Below are positions 1 through 9,690 of a DNA stretch of 64,000 nucleotides, one piece after another. Below the pieces are notes generated by a model. That model was not told where the DNA came from. It searched no databases and saw nothing but the letters and a program-made list of their open reading frames with translations. Position 1 is the stretch's first letter. Each line of letters opens with the position of its first letter. A program made the translations under genes and the position numbers. The stretch spans positions 16,887-80,886 of the forward strand of contig NZ_CAMQZG010000013.1 in assembly GCF_947039605.1 (NCBI RefSeq). Reading direction: 5' to 3'. This DNA comes from an uncultured Clostridium sp. (lineage in GTDB: Bacteria; Bacillota; Clostridia; Clostridiales; Clostridiaceae).

Positions 1-85
1 ATAATTCGTACTCTATTAATTTTATACTTTTATAGTACTCACTATTCCTTATCTTGTGATTATTTTATAAAATTATTTATTTTTT

Positions 86-1411
86 TTATTCGTACTTATA
101 TAATTTAAGACATTTACAAATATACTCTCTACCAAAAAGTTTTTTAATAGCTGTATAAATGAATGTAAACATCATTATAGGTTTGTATATAATTAAAATG
201 TATAAATGAATTAATATAATTTTATGTTTTTTTATATTCTTAAAACTAAGATTATTATTAAGTGCACACCTTATGTTAATTATGCTATAAAATATGAATA
301 TAATTGCCCCTAAAATTATTTGTAAATATGTATCTATACTCACATACCCATCCATAAAAATAGAAATTATTAAATATCCAATTCCTGATAAAATTAAAAT
401 TATAGAAATATACCCTAAAATAATAGTGTTGAAAAATGCTAAGAAAAACAATTTACTAGTGAAACATCCACTCACTAAAAATTTTATATGTTTTTTCAAA
501 CTACTTATAAAACTAGATTGATAACTCATTCTTTCAAGACAACATGAGAAAACATCACTACACCCATCTTTAAAACAAATTGCCCTATCATCATATGTTA
601 TTTTTTTATTTTTTTCTTTTGCATACTTATTTAATTGCAATGAAATATCCATACTAGTATTTTTTTTATTTTTAAAACACTTTAATTCAGATATAACTTC
701 TTTTTTATAAACTCCAAAATCACTTGAAACAATTGTCAACGAATTAGCTTTGCTCATTGAATTTCTTATTATATTAAATGTAGCTATATACTCCATAAAC
801 TGTGCATATTCAATAAATTTACAATCCGATTTAAATGTAAGCTTACCATCTGCGTCCATATCAATCCCTTGTTTAATCATTATACTTCCACTTGTTGCTA
901 TCACATCTTCATTTTGCAAATTCATATTTAATAAAAATAAAGCATCTTGTTTAAGAATAGAATTTGCACCAATCGTAACTAGATATTCCTTAGAGCTAAG
1001 TTCTGTTCCTAAATCTAAGCTATAACTACGATTTTCATGCTCTTTATCAACTACATAAATATTTTTAAAAGTTTTTGATTTATAAACTTCTTTCACAGTC
1101 TTATTAAGACTTTTTAAAGTACTACTCTCTTTTTCTAATTCTAATAAATATTTAAATTTATCCATTGTATGATCTGTCGAACCATCATTTATAAAAATAA
1201 TTTCCAAATTAGGATATTTTATTTTTTTTAAATAAGCGATAGCTACTTTTAGATCTTTAACATTATTATAACAAGGTATCAAAATTGATAATCCTTTATA
1301 TTCCACACTACTTTTCCTAATTTTTTTTGATTCTAAATGTTGTGTATGTCCAACTCTTACATAAATCAAAATTAAAATTATACTCAATATAATTATTATT
1401 ACTTCAATCAA
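86..1411 (-). CDS. Membrane-bound family 2 glycosyltransferase with altered catalytic motifs
   Basis: 441 aa with a TTG start and a GGGGTGAT ribosome site. One N-terminal membrane segment (residues 1-20) precedes a GT-A fold: LSILIPCYNN near residue 42 and FINDGSTD near 73 are the usual nucleotide-sugar binding strands. Several hydrophobic segments follow residue 310, as in processive GT2 enzymes (NodC/BcsA/hyaluronan synthase-like). The position normally holding the metal-binding DxD reads IGANSI, and the QxxRW region reads ERMSYQ, so metal binding and catalysis may be changed or lost. It probably sits in the cytoplasmic membrane and would act on a surface or exopolysaccharide, but the substrate is unknown. 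It stands alone, divergent from leuS. Confidence 0.75.
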   Translation of the reverse strand: MIEVIIIILSIILILIYVRVGHTQHLESKKIRKSSVEYKGLSILIPCYNNVKDLKVAIAYLKKIKYPNLEIIFINDGSTDHTMDKFKYLLELEKESSTLKSLNKTVKEVYKSKTFKNIYVVDKEHENRSYSLDLGTELSSKEYLVTIGANSILKQDALFLLNMNLQNEDVIATSGSIMIKQGIDMDADGKLTFKSDCKFIEYAQFMEYIATFNIIRNSMSKANSLTIVSSDFGVYKKEVISELKCFKNKKNTSMDISLQLNKYAKEKNKKITYDDRAICFKDGCSDVFSCCLERMSYQSSFISSLKKHIKFLVSGCFTSKLFFLAFFNTIILGYISIILILSGIGYLIISIFMDGYVSIDTYLQIILGAIIFIFYSIINIRCALNNNLSFKNIKKHKIILIHLYILIIYKPIMMFTFIYTAIKKLFGREYICKCLKLYKYE

Positions 1412-1589
1412 AAGCTATCACCCCAATTTTCATATAAAATATCTCAAAAGATAATGTATATCATTGGAATTCAATTACGTTCATAATTTTATCATCTTCT
1501 GTAAGTAAAATCTATAATATTAAATACTTATTTTTATTTTTCAAACCTTTTATTATTAATACTTCACTATCTTATTCTGATTATATTAC
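1412..1589. other. Intergenic region upstream of the leuS promoter
   Basis: AT-rich spacer between the divergent glycosyltransferase and the leuS leader. It must hold the glycosyltransferase promoter, but no box stands out with confidence and no coding potential is seen. Confidence 0.4.
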
Positions 1590-1619
1590 TTGACTTATAA
1601 CTATCACATAATATATAAT
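1590..1619 (+). promoter_or_regulatory. Predicted sigma-A promoter of the leuS leader
   Basis: TTGACT at 1590-1595 and TATAAT at 1614-1619 with an 18-bp spacer. Transcription would start near 1626, just before T-box stem I. This fits a full-length T-box transcript. Confidence 0.7.
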
Positions 1620-1625
1620 TTCATA

Positions 1626-1865
1626 TATTAACAATATAATATAGAAAAGCGTTGATTAGGAGTAGTAATATTACTTTGCATCTATAGAGAGCTATGACTT
1701 GCTGAAACATAGCGTTGCAAAAATATGAACTTACCTATGAGCTTATGTGCAAAACACATAGGGTCTACCCCCTTATGGTATTCGAGTGAGAAAGTAATTT
1801 ATTGCTTTCTAATAAGAGTGGTACCGCGATCCCCTTCGTCTCTTAATATAGAGACAAGGGGCTTT
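1626..1865 (+). promoter_or_regulatory. T-box leader (leucine) of leuS
   Basis: The T-box core AGAGTGGTACCGCG is at 1815-1828. It is followed by a terminator hairpin (CCCCTTCGTCTC pairing with GAGACAAGGGG, 1831-1860) and a T-run. Upstream, an AGAGAG element and a stem I containing GAACTTACC are visible; CTT before A would be a leucine specifier, although the overlapping TTA also encodes leucine. Known logic: uncharged tRNA-Leu stabilises the antiterminator and leuS is then transcribed. Confidence 0.93.
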
Positions 1866-1912
1866 TTTTATTTATTTTTAAAATAATTAACATATATCTA
1901 GGAGGTTTTTTT

Positions 1913-4363
1913 ATGGGAAACTATAATACTACTATTGATAAAAAATGGCAAACTAAATGGGATGAAACAGGTCTTTATAAATTTGACCCAAATAGTGATA
2001 AAGAAAAACTTTATGTTTTAGAAATGTTCTCTTATCCATCAGGAAGTCAGCTTCATGCTGGCCATTGGTTTAACTATGGACCAGTAGATTCATGGGCTAG
2101 ACTTAAAAGAATGCAAGGATACAACGTATTCCAACCTATGGGATTTGATGCTTTTGGGCTTCCTGCTGAAAACTTTGCTATCAAAACAGGAGTTCATCCT
2201 AAGGATTCAACATTTAATAACATAAAAACAATGGAAAAGCAGCTTAGAGCTATGGGAGCTATGTTCAACTGGGACAATACTCTTGTAACTTGTTCAGAAG
2301 ATTATTATAAATGGACTCAATGGTTATTCTTAGAACTTCTTAAGAATGATTTAGCTTATAGAAAAAAAGCTCCTGTAAACTGGTGTCCTTCATGTCAAAC
2401 AGTTCTTGCTAATGAGCAAGTTGTTGATGGTGCATGTGAGAGATGTGATTCAGAAGTTACTAAAAAGAATCTTACACAATGGTTCTTTAAAATAACAGAT
2501 TATGCTGATGAGCTTTTAGATAAACTTGATGGACTTGATTGGCCTGAAAAAACTGTTTCAATGCAAAAGCACTGGATAGGAAGATCAACAGGTTCACAAG
2601 TTTCATTCAAAGTTAAAGATTCAGAGTTAAACTTTGATGTATTCACAACTAGAGTTGATACTCTTTGTGGAGTTGACTATGTTGTTTTAGCACCTGAAAA
2701 TCCTTTAGTTGATGAATTAACATCTGCTGAGCAAAAAGAAGCTGTAGAAGCTTATAAAGAAGAAGCTAAAAAGCAAACTGATATAGAAAGACAATCAATT
2801 TCTAGAGAAAAAACTGGTGTATTCACTGGTTCATATGCAATTCACCCTGTAAGTGGTAAAGAAGTGCCTATTTGGGTAGGTGACTATGTTCTTGCCACTT
2901 ATGGAACTGGAGCTGTTATGGCTGTTCCTGCACATGATGAAAGAGATTTCGCATTTGCTAAAAAATTCAATCTTCCAATAAATAGAGTTATTGCTGCAAA
3001 AGATGGTAGTGAAACTGAACTTCCATTCTGCGAGCATGGTGTTCTTGTTAACTCAGGAGAATTTGATGGTTTAACAACAGCAGAGGCTAAAATTAAAATA
3101 ATCGAATCTCTTGCTAAGAAAAACCTTGGAGAAGAAAAAGTTAACTTTAGATTAAGAGACTGGTTAGTTTCAAGACAAAGATACTGGGGTGCACCAATTC
3201 CAATAATCTATTGTGATGATTGTGGAACTGTGCCTGTACCAGAAAAAGATTTACCAATTAAATTACCATATGATGTTCAATTTGCACCAGATGGTAAATC
3301 ACCACTTGCTAAATCAGAAGAATTTGTAAATACTACATGTCCTTGTTGTGGAAAGCCTGCTAAAAGAGAAACTGACACACTTGATACATTTGTATGTTCA
3401 TCATGGTACTATTTAAGATACCCTGATAACAAAAACTCTGAAATGGCATTTAATAAAGATTTAATCAACAAAATGCTTCCAGTAGATAAATATGTTGGTG
3501 GTCCAGAGCATGCTTGTATGCACCTTCTTTATGCTAGATTTATAACTAAAGCATTAAGAGATATGGGATACTTAAACTTTGATGAGCCATTTAAATCACT
3601 TACACACCAAGGATTAATACTTGGACCTGATGGACTTAAAATGAGTAAATCAAAAGGAAACACAATCTCTCCAGATACTTATATCAATGAGTATGGTGCT
3701 GATGTATTTAGAATGTACTTAATGTTCGGATTCTCTTATGTAGAGGGTGGTGCTTGGAGTGATGATGGAATTAAATCAGTTCATAGATTTGTAGAAAAAA
3801 TAGAAAGAAACCTTGATATAGCTAGAGAAGCTATTCAAAAAGGTGAAAACAATAAAACTTCAATGGATAAAGCTGAAAAAGAGCTTAATTTCTGGAGACA
3901 CAACACAATTAAAGCTGTTGGAACTGATGCTGATAAACTTCAATTCAATACAGCTATTGCTAGAATGATGGAATTTGTAAATGCAATTTCTAAGTATACA
4001 CAAGAAAAAGAAATGAATCTTACATTCTTAAAAGAAACTTGTGAAGACTACATCAAATTATTAGCACCATTCGCACCTCACTTTGCTGAAGAACAATGGA
4101 GCCTTCTTGGAAATGTTGATTCAGTATTCAACATAGAATGGCCAAAATTTGATACAGCTTGTCTTGTTAAAGATGAAGTTGAAATAGCTATCCAAGTTAA
4201 TGGAAAGATAAAAAATAAAATAATGATAGCCTCAGGACTTGATGAAGAATCAATCAAAACTGCTGCTTTAGAAGATGAAAAAATTAAAGAAGCAACTGAA
4301 GGTAAAAATATCGTTAAAGTTATTGTTATCAAAGGTAGACTTGTTAATATAGTTGTAAAATAA
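1913..4363 (+). CDS. leuS: Leucyl-tRNA synthetase
   Basis: 816 aa, a full-length bacterial-type class I LeuRS that charges tRNA-Leu in the cytoplasm. The HIGH motif appears as LHAGHW near residue 47 and KMSKS is intact as [10 protein letters not shown] near residue 577. The CP1 editing domain is present, with TTRVDTLCG and [15 protein letters not shown]. Zinc-type cysteine pairs are seen at CPSCQ/CERCD and again at CDDCG/CPCCGK. The start follows TAGGAGG by a normal distance. It is a single-gene unit between the T-box leader and a shared terminator. Confidence 0.98.
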   Translation: MGNYNTTIDKKWQTKWDETGLYKFDPNSDKEKLYVLEMFSYPSGSQLHAGHWFNYGPVDSWARLKRMQGYNVFQPMGFDAFGLPAENFAIKTGVHPKDSTFNNIKTMEKQLRAMGAMFNWDNTLVTCSEDYYKWTQWLFLELLKNDLAYRKKAPVNWCPSCQTVLANEQVVDGACERCDSEVTKKNLTQWFFKITDYADELLDKLDGLDWPEKTVSMQKHWIGRSTGSQVSFKVKDSELNFDVFTTRVDTLCGVDYVVLAPENPLVDELTSAEQKEAVEAYKEEAKKQTDIERQSISREKTGVFTGSYAIHPVSGKEVPIWVGDYVLATYGTGAVMAVPAHDERDFAFAKKFNLPINRVIAAKDGSETELPFCEHGVLVNSGEFDGLTTAEAKIKIIESLAKKNLGEEKVNFRLRDWLVSRQRYWGAPIPIIYCDDCGTVPVPEKDLPIKLPYDVQFAPDGKSPLAKSEEFVNTTCPCCGKPAKRETDTLDTFVCSSWYYLRYPDNKNSEMAFNKDLINKMLPVDKYVGGPEHACMHLLYARFITKALRDMGYLNFDEPFKSLTHQGLILGPDGLKMSKSKGNTISPDTYINEYGADVFRMYLMFGFSYVEGGAWSDDGIKSVHRFVEKIERNLDIAREAIQKGENNKTSMDKAEKELNFWRHNTIKAVGTDADKLQFNTAIARMMEFVNAISKYTQEKEMNLTFLKETCEDYIKLLAPFAPHFAEEQWSLLGNVDSVFNIEWPKFDTACLVKDEVEIAIQVNGKIKNKIMIASGLDEESIKTAALEDEKIKEATEGKNIVKVIVIKGRLVNIVVK

Positions 4364-4376
4364 TATATAATACAAA

Positions 4377-4417
4377 GAGCGAAATTAGAATTCAAACTCT
4401 AATTTCGCTCTTTTTTT
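4377..4417. terminator. Bidirectional terminator, leuS / DUF975 gene
   Basis: Perfect hairpin GAGCGAAATTAGA...TCTAATTTCGCTC followed by seven Ts, between two convergent genes. Confidence 0.9.
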
Positions 4418-4420
4418 ACT

Positions 4421-5122
4421 TTATATAAAATTCTCTACTGATTCCTTCTCATCCCTAATTCGTCTATAATAATTACCATAAGTAATATTAGTATATGGTA
4501 TTAAGAATATCCCACCTAGTCCAAATGTAAATCCAACTAATATTCCCCATCCTAGAAAACTAAGATTTAAAAGTATATACTCTCCCACTCTCCCCTTCAT
4601 TAATTCTCTACTTTCTTTAATACATTCAATTATCCCCTTATTAGGGTCTTCTGTAAAAATAAAAAATGACTGAGAAAATATACTGTTAACTGCCAATACT
4701 AAAATTGAGATTCCTAAAACACCTATTAATATCATTGGTATAATTAACCCAACTGACCCTGTAACCGCTACAAACATAATTATAATTATCATAGGAATAT
4801 AGATTAAAATAATGGTAATTATACCTTGTATTGCATACAAACCTGTTGCTTTTAAAATATATTCAAACCCTGAAAATATATCTGTAAATTCATTTCTTCC
4901 ATCAATAAAATTCAAAGTAAATCTACTCAAACCAAATGTTATTACTCCTCCTAAGAATAACGTAGCTCCCATCACTAACATACTAACCATTGGTATTGGT
5001 ATAAACTCTCCAACAAGATTCACTACCAGACCCATACTTGAAATTACAAGGAACGCTAATATAGCACTTCCCCATCTTCCTTTTAATTGACTTTTACTTA
5101 AATTTTTAATTTCTGCTCTCAT
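4421..5122 (-). CDS. DUF975 family integral membrane protein
   Basis: 233 aa. It begins MRAEIKNLSKSQLKGRWG, the soluble N-terminal stretch typical of DUF975, and continues with about five to six hydrophobic segments. IPYTNITYGNYY near the C-terminus is also a family feature. The family is common in Firmicutes and its function is not established. The gene converges on leuS and shares its terminator. It appears monocistronic, with about 165 bases of AT-rich spacer behind it. Confidence 0.8.
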   Translation of the reverse strand: MRAEIKNLSKSQLKGRWGSAILAFLVISSMGLVVNLVGEFIPIPMVSMLVMGATLFLGGVITFGLSRFTLNFIDGRNEFTDIFSGFEYILKATGLYAIQGIITIILIYIPMIIIIMFVAVTGSVGLIIPMILIGVLGISILVLAVNSIFSQSFFIFTEDPNKGIIECIKESRELMKGRVGEYILLNLSFLGWGILVGFTFGLGGIFLIPYTNITYGNYYRRIRDEKESVENFI

Positions 5123-5286
5123 AAATTCATACCCCTTTATGTATTTATTTGTTAATTTAAGTATATATCATTAAAGAGTATTGTAAACCACTTTATAAGA
5201 TATGTAATATTTTAGTAATATTATATTGCATATTTTATAATCTTTATAAAAAAATCTAGATAAGATTTTCTTACCTAGATTTACCT

Positions 5287-6027
5287 TTAATTATTCAAAA
5301 TTCTCTCTAACTCTTTTAATACCTTTAAAGCTTCATTTCTTCTTAGCTTTTTAATATTTTTTACTTGTCCAAGTTTATCTACATTATCAAAGCACTTCTT
5401 TGTCATTTCCATCCACTCATCCGGCATATATACCGACATAAGCTCTTCCATAGGACAACTTAAAAGAAATTTTTCAACCCCAAAGAAAGAATATTCCTCT
5501 ATATCATGTAATTCAATTAACTTTTCATAGTCATATGCTATATCTTCACTAATTTTATAAGAATATATATCTGCAAAAAAGAAATCAAATTGTTTTCTCT
5601 CTGCCTTAAATCCATTACCTTCAATTATTTTCACTTTTGAATTTGATGGAAAGTTTTTATTATATAAGTCTATGACATCCCTATTTATCTCATAAACTAT
5701 AACTTCACTTACTTCTTCTTTTTTAGCTATTTCTTGAACATAAAAACCTAACCCTAGACCTAGAACTCCACATTGTCCATGAGCCTTACGAATAGATTCT
5801 TTGGTCCCTTGTATTTCTCTAACAGATAAATCCATAATCAGTTCATCATTACATCTTAGTTCAATAGGACTTTCAGTTAACATCTTTCTTCTTTTATAAA
5901 TATAGCCATCTGTAATTTTTGGAACCTTAGTATAAACTATCTCTATATTATTAAACTTTTCTTCTTTTAGAAATTTTTTATACTCTTTTATCTTGCTCTC
6001 GCAACTCTCTGCACTATATGATGTCAT
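5287..6027 (-). CDS. SAM-dependent methyltransferase (spermidine synthase-like fold)
   Basis: 246 aa. The central part shows a Rossmann SAM-binding loop, GVLGLGLGFYVQEIA near residue 100, followed by VIVYEINRDVIDLYNKNFP, the acidic ribose-binding strand. FFFADIYSY follows, as in spermidine synthase-like methyltransferases. The N-terminal third (Tyr-rich, charged) is not recognised. A true spermidine synthase would need its polyamine-pocket aspartates, which I cannot confirm, so the substrate is left open. It is transcribed alone; no operon partner is evident. Confidence 0.6.
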   Translation of the reverse strand: MTSYSAESCESKIKEYKKFLKEEKFNNIEIVYTKVPKITDGYIYKRRKMLTESPIELRCNDELIMDLSVREIQGTKESIRKAHGQCGVLGLGLGFYVQEIAKKEEVSEVIVYEINRDVIDLYNKNFPSNSKVKIIEGNGFKAERKQFDFFFADIYSYKISEDIAYDYEKLIELHDIEEYSFFGVEKFLLSCPMEELMSVYMPDEWMEMTKKCFDNVDKLGQVKNIKKLRRNEALKVLKELERILNN

Positions 6028-6192
6028 ATTATTGCTCCTATTCTATACTTATATTTATTCATAGAACTATTATACCATCGACAAAATAACTATCAACGAT
6101 TTTTTTCATTATACTATATATATCGGTCATTTTATTACAAATTTTATTAAGATTCTATAAATTTTAACTTTACTATCGAAAGTTATGTCACC

Positions 6193-6654
6193 TTAATATG
6201 GTAATAAGCTATTATCAAATATAATTTCTTTTTCTTTTACACTACTTTCCACATTTATTTTAACCTTTGAGAAATTAAATTTTTTTAAATACTGCTCCTC
6301 ATAACCTCTTCTTGTAGTTTCGTATACTTCAAAATTATTTTGATTTATTACCTCACCAAGTTCTTCTAAGGTATCCCTAGCCGCTAATTTTTTAGCTAGC
6401 ACTTCCCAAAAAACTAACTCATTATATTCATTAATTAAATCGTTATCTATATCCATATCATATCCTAAATTGCCTACTTCATTTATAGCCTCATCCCCAC
6501 ACTTTGATATAAGATTAAATAAAGCTTCTTCCTCTGCCTCTGAAATACCTTTATTCACCTTATTTTTTATATGTGCACCAAGAAGACTTATTCTTTTTAT
6601 TATTTCAAAGTCTTTTTTTCTTAAATTTCTTAAATTATTTATTTTAGCACTCAA
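6193..6654 (-). CDS. Hypothetical cytoplasmic protein
   Basis: 153 aa, no signal peptide or membrane segment. It is highly charged and predicted helical in the first 110 residues (for example EAEEEALFNLISKCGDEAINEVG), with a beta-like tail. I do not recognise the family. It is divergent from the HesB-like gene at 6865, with about 210 bases of AT-rich spacer between them. The reading frame is clean and starts at an ATG after a short purine-rich stretch. Confidence 0.55.
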   Translation of the reverse strand: MSAKINNLRNLRKKDFEIIKRISLLGAHIKNKVNKGISEAEEEALFNLISKCGDEAINEVGNLGYDMDIDNDLINEYNELVFWEVLAKKLAARDTLEELGEVINQNNFEVYETTRRGYEEQYLKKFNFSKVKINVESSVKEKEIIFDNSLLPY

Positions 6655-6864
6655 AACTTTTGCCCCCTTGCCTATATCTCATTAATAATTTTACCATTAT
6701 TTGGTATTTTTTTGAAGTATAAATTTATATTTTCATTTATTTACTAAAAAGTATATTTAAAATACTATTTTTTTAAAAGTTCTATTGATTTTATTTTTCA
6801 ATATTATATAATAGAATTACCTTAGTTATTTATTAACTAAATAAAAGAAAGAGGTGTCATAAAA

Positions 6865-7194
6865 ATGGAAAAAGTTTTAATGAGTGAAGAAGCTTACAAA
6901 GATTTTAAAAGTTTCTTAGATGAAAACGACGTAGATGATTATACAATAAGACTAGATTTAGCTGGATATGGATGTAGTGGTCCAGCCTTCAATATAAGTG
7001 TTGATTCAAAACTTGATGGAGATATCGAAGAAAAAGTTAACGATATTACTTTTATCATAGATGAAGAATTAATAAAAGACTTTGGTGGATTTAAAATACT
7101 TTCATCAGCAGAAAATGAAGGAAATGGTTTAGCACTTAAACCTTTCATTGAAGCAGAAGGTGGATGTGGAAGTTGTGGTGGTGGATGTCACTAA
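6865..7194 (+). CDS. HesB/IscA-like protein with Cys-rich tail
   Basis: 109 aa. It has the compact A-type (HesB/IscA) arrangement: one Cys in LAGYGCSGPAF near residue 36 and a C-terminal cluster GGCGSCGGGCH. A-type proteins carry Fe-S clusters through such cysteines. The acidic N-terminal part and the CGSCGGGC tail resemble the clostridial HesB-like group, in which some members use selenocysteine; here only Cys is encoded. A role in Fe-S or metal handling is inferred. The start follows AAAGAGGTG, and a strong shared terminator lies downstream. Confidence 0.75.
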   Translation: MEKVLMSEEAYKDFKSFLDENDVDDYTIRLDLAGYGCSGPAFNISVDSKLDGDIEEKVNDITFIIDEELIKDFGGFKILSSAENEGNGLALKPFIEAEGGCGSCGGGCH

Positions 7195-7220
7195 TTTAGT
7201 GCATTCAACATTACTATAAA

Positions 7221-7258
7221 AAATTACCGTATCAATTAATTTTGATACGGTAATTTTT
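7221..7258. terminator. Bidirectional terminator
   Basis: Perfect 15-bp stem (AAATTACCGTATCAA) with a six-base loop and T-runs on both strands. It serves the HesB-like gene and the convergent alarmone synthetase gene. Confidence 0.9.
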
Positions 7259-8047
7259 TTATTTATATCTATCTATATCTCTTTGTATATCTAGTAATAA
7301 ATTAGTAAGCTCTGATACTTCACTATCCTCTATAAGCTTATTTAACATCATTTGATACCTTGATGCCTCTGCCACTCGTCCGAGTGATATAAGCGTTAAT
7401 ATACTATTCATTACATTGGTTATTATCTCTGATTTTACTTCAAAAAGTTTTTGTGCATCTTTTATCTCATCTTTTATCTCTAGCATTTCTTCATCAAGCA
7501 TAAAAGCTGCATCTGCTGCTTTTTTAAGCTTATTCTTGATGTCTATTGGAACATTCTTTTTATACTTATAATTTAAAGAGTGCTCTATTGTTGCCCAAAA
7601 ATTCATTGCTAGTGTTCTTATTTGGAATTCTGCTAATATTATTCTTGGTCCCTCAGCCATATTAACAGGATATTTTATAACAACATGATAGCTTCTATAG
7701 CCACTATCCTTAACATTTCTAACGTAGTCTTTTTCATAAAGAATAGTCATGTCTTTTCTTTCTCTAAGTATTTCTATAACTCTATCAATATCATCAACAA
7801 ATTGACACATTATTCTTATCCCAGCAATGTCCTCCATTTCATATGGTAATCTATCTACTGGTATATTATACTTATTTGCCTTCTCTAAAATGCTTGAAAC
7901 TTCTTTAACCCTTCCTGTAACAAACTCGATAGGTGAATATTCATTTCTTCTTCTATACTCTTTTCTAATACTTCTTAACTTAACCTTTAATTCCTCAACT
8001 GCTTGTTCGTAAGGTGTTAAAAATTGCTTCCAATTCTTTACAGCCAT
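7259..8047 (-). CDS. Small alarmone synthetase, (p)ppGpp synthetase RelQ-type
   Basis: 262 aa, one RelA/SpoT nucleotidyltransferase domain and no HD hydrolase, TGS or ACT domains, so it belongs to the single-domain synthetases (YjbM/YwaC-like). Visible family motifs are EDIAGIRIMCQF (residue ~75), KDSGYRSYHVV (~112) and EFQIRTLAMNFWATIEHSLNYKYK (~140-163). A helical C-terminal tail after residue 180 fits the oligomerising helix of RelQ. It would transfer pyrophosphate from ATP to GDP or GTP in the cytoplasm and is commonly controlled at transcription under cell-wall stress. Confidence 0.9.
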   Translation of the reverse strand: MAVKNWKQFLTPYEQAVEELKVKLRSIRKEYRRRNEYSPIEFVTGRVKEVSSILEKANKYNIPVDRLPYEMEDIAGIRIMCQFVDDIDRVIEILRERKDMTILYEKDYVRNVKDSGYRSYHVVIKYPVNMAEGPRIILAEFQIRTLAMNFWATIEHSLNYKYKKNVPIDIKNKLKKAADAAFMLDEEMLEIKDEIKDAQKLFEVKSEIITNVMNSILTLISLGRVAEASRYQMMLNKLIEDSEVSELTNLLLDIQRDIDRYK

Positions 8048-8167
8048 AACCTCACCCTCTTTTATATATTTCCAATTTATAATTATAACAAAAATACTAC
8101 TAAAACTAAATATATTCTAACCGATAATTATAATATTATGAGTTAATTCTAGAAAGGGTGTTGTAAT

Positions 8168-8908
8168 TTGACTAATTTATGTAATTCGATAAAAAATAAT
8201 ACTAATAACTCTGTAGAAGAGGAAAAAAAACTACTTTTTGACAAAACAGTTACTTGCCCAGTTTGCAACAATACATTTAAAAGTAAAGCTGTTAAGGTAA
8301 ATGCTCCAAGAATAGATAAAAAAGATTCTGATTTTTTCACAATATACAAAACTATTAATCCCTACTTTTATGATGTATGGATTTGTAATGACTGTGGCTA
8401 TTCTGCACTAAAAATTGATTTTGATAATATTAAAGGTAAACAAATTGATTTTATTTTAAAAAATATAACTCCTAAATGGAATAAAAAGAACTATCCTGAT
8501 ACTTATGATGTGTACATAGCACTTGATAGATATAAACTTGCTCTTATAACATCATCAATTATAATGAAGAAATCTAGCACTAAAGGTATGATTTGTTTGA
8601 AAATTGCTTGGATGTATAGAATTATCGATGAAAAAACTTTAGAAGATTCATTTTTAGAAAAAGCTTTATATGCTTTTAAAGATGCTTATTTAAATGAAAC
8701 TCTACCTGTTTATGGAATGCAAAAACCAAACATACTTTATGTAATTGGTGAACTTCACAGAAGGCTTGGAAACTTTGACACCTCTATTAAAAATTTCTCA
8801 CTTGTTTTAATTGATGAAACTGCTAGTCATAGATTAAAAGAACTTACTCGTGATATGCGTGATTTAATAAAAGAAGTTAGAGAAAAAGAAACTAACTTAT
8901 TGGGTTAA
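8168..8908 (+). CDS. DUF2225 zinc-ribbon and TPR-like protein
   Basis: 246 aa, starting at TTG behind AGAAAGGGTG. It has two CxxC pairs, CPVCNNTF (~residue 37) and CNDCGYSA (~75), forming a probable zinc ribbon. A helical C-terminal half follows, with a TPR-like stretch around ALYAFKDAYLNE and LHRRLGNFDTSIKNFS. This matches DUF2225, a family widespread in clostridia with no established biochemical role. It is divergent from the synthetase gene and ends at its own terminator. Confidence 0.82.
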   Translation: MTNLCNSIKNNTNNSVEEEKKLLFDKTVTCPVCNNTFKSKAVKVNAPRIDKKDSDFFTIYKTINPYFYDVWICNDCGYSALKIDFDNIKGKQIDFILKNITPKWNKKNYPDTYDVYIALDRYKLALITSSIIMKKSSTKGMICLKIAWMYRIIDEKTLEDSFLEKALYAFKDAYLNETLPVYGMQKPNILYVIGELHRRLGNFDTSIKNFSLVLIDETASHRLKELTRDMRDLIKEVREKETNLLG

Positions 8909-8932
8909 ACACTAAAATAAAAAGATGAATTT

Positions 8933-8993
8933 ATGAGTATAAAAGAAGTTACTCCACTAACTAATATCAGAGTTTTCTTTTATCTCATTTTTT
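8933..8993 (+). terminator. Terminator of the DUF2225 gene
   Basis: ATGAGTATAAAAGAA pairs with TTCTTTTATCTCAT (one-base bulge) and is followed by six Ts on the plus strand. Confidence 0.7.
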
Positions 8994-9003
8994 AAAATAC
9001 TTC

Positions 9004-9690
9004 TTAAAATTCTAAACTTTCTACAAATTCTCCATCTAGTAGGTACTCTATTCTATTGCAAACCTTAGCAACATTAGGGTCATGAGTTATTATTATTATA
9101 GTTTTTCCTTTTTCTTCATTAAGTCTTTTCAATATACTTATAATATTTGATCCATTTCTTTGATCTAATGCACCTGTCGGTTCATCAGCCAATATTAAAT
9201 CTGTATTCTGTGCCAAAGCTCTAGCAATAGCAACTCGTTGTTGTTCACCTCCCGATAATTTATTTATAATTTTATCCTTCAAATTGGTTAATCCAACATA
9301 CTCTAAAGCTTCTAAAACATTCTTTTTCAACTCAGATTTAGGCATCTTTCGTACCTTTAAAGGCAATCCAACATTTTCAGCTACAGTGAAATCCTTAACA
9401 AGCGCAAAGTTTTGAAATATAAAAGCAATTTTCTCATTTCGCAGTTTAAAAACTGAATTTATATTTTTTCTATTTATCTCAGTTCCATCAAAAAAATATT
9501 TTCCCTCAGTTAAAGAATCCATACATCCGATAACTGATACAAGAGAACTTTTTCCACATCCACTCGGTCCCATTATTGCAATTAATTCACCTTTTTCAAC
9601 TTTAAAATTTATATTTTCAAACGCAGTTGTTGGCATTTTATCTACATCAAAGACTTTTTTAGCATTTTCTAAAATAATTAACTCACTCAT
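9004..9690 (-). CDS. ABC transporter ATPase, MacB/bacteriocin-export type
   Basis: 228 aa, a complete ABC ATPase: Walker A GPSGCGKSS (~residue 41), Q-loop IFQNFAL, signature LSGGEQQRVAIARAL (~140), Walker B LILADEPTGALD and the H-loop ITHDP. The QNFAL and DEPTGALD forms are usual in the LolD/MacB/lactococcin-972 export group. Its start overlaps the upstream permease gene by 8 bases, showing translational coupling. It should power the two FtsX-like permeases encoded just upstream. Confidence 0.92.
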   Translation of the reverse strand: MSELIILENAKKVFDVDKMPTTAFENINFKVEKGELIAIMGPSGCGKSSLVSVIGCMDSLTEGKYFFDGTEINRKNINSVFKLRNEKIAFIFQNFALVKDFTVAENVGLPLKVRKMPKSELKKNVLEALEYVGLTNLKDKIINKLSGGEQQRVAIARALAQNTDLILADEPTGALDQRNGSNIISILKRLNEEKGKTIIIITHDPNVAKVCNRIEYLLDGEFVESLEF

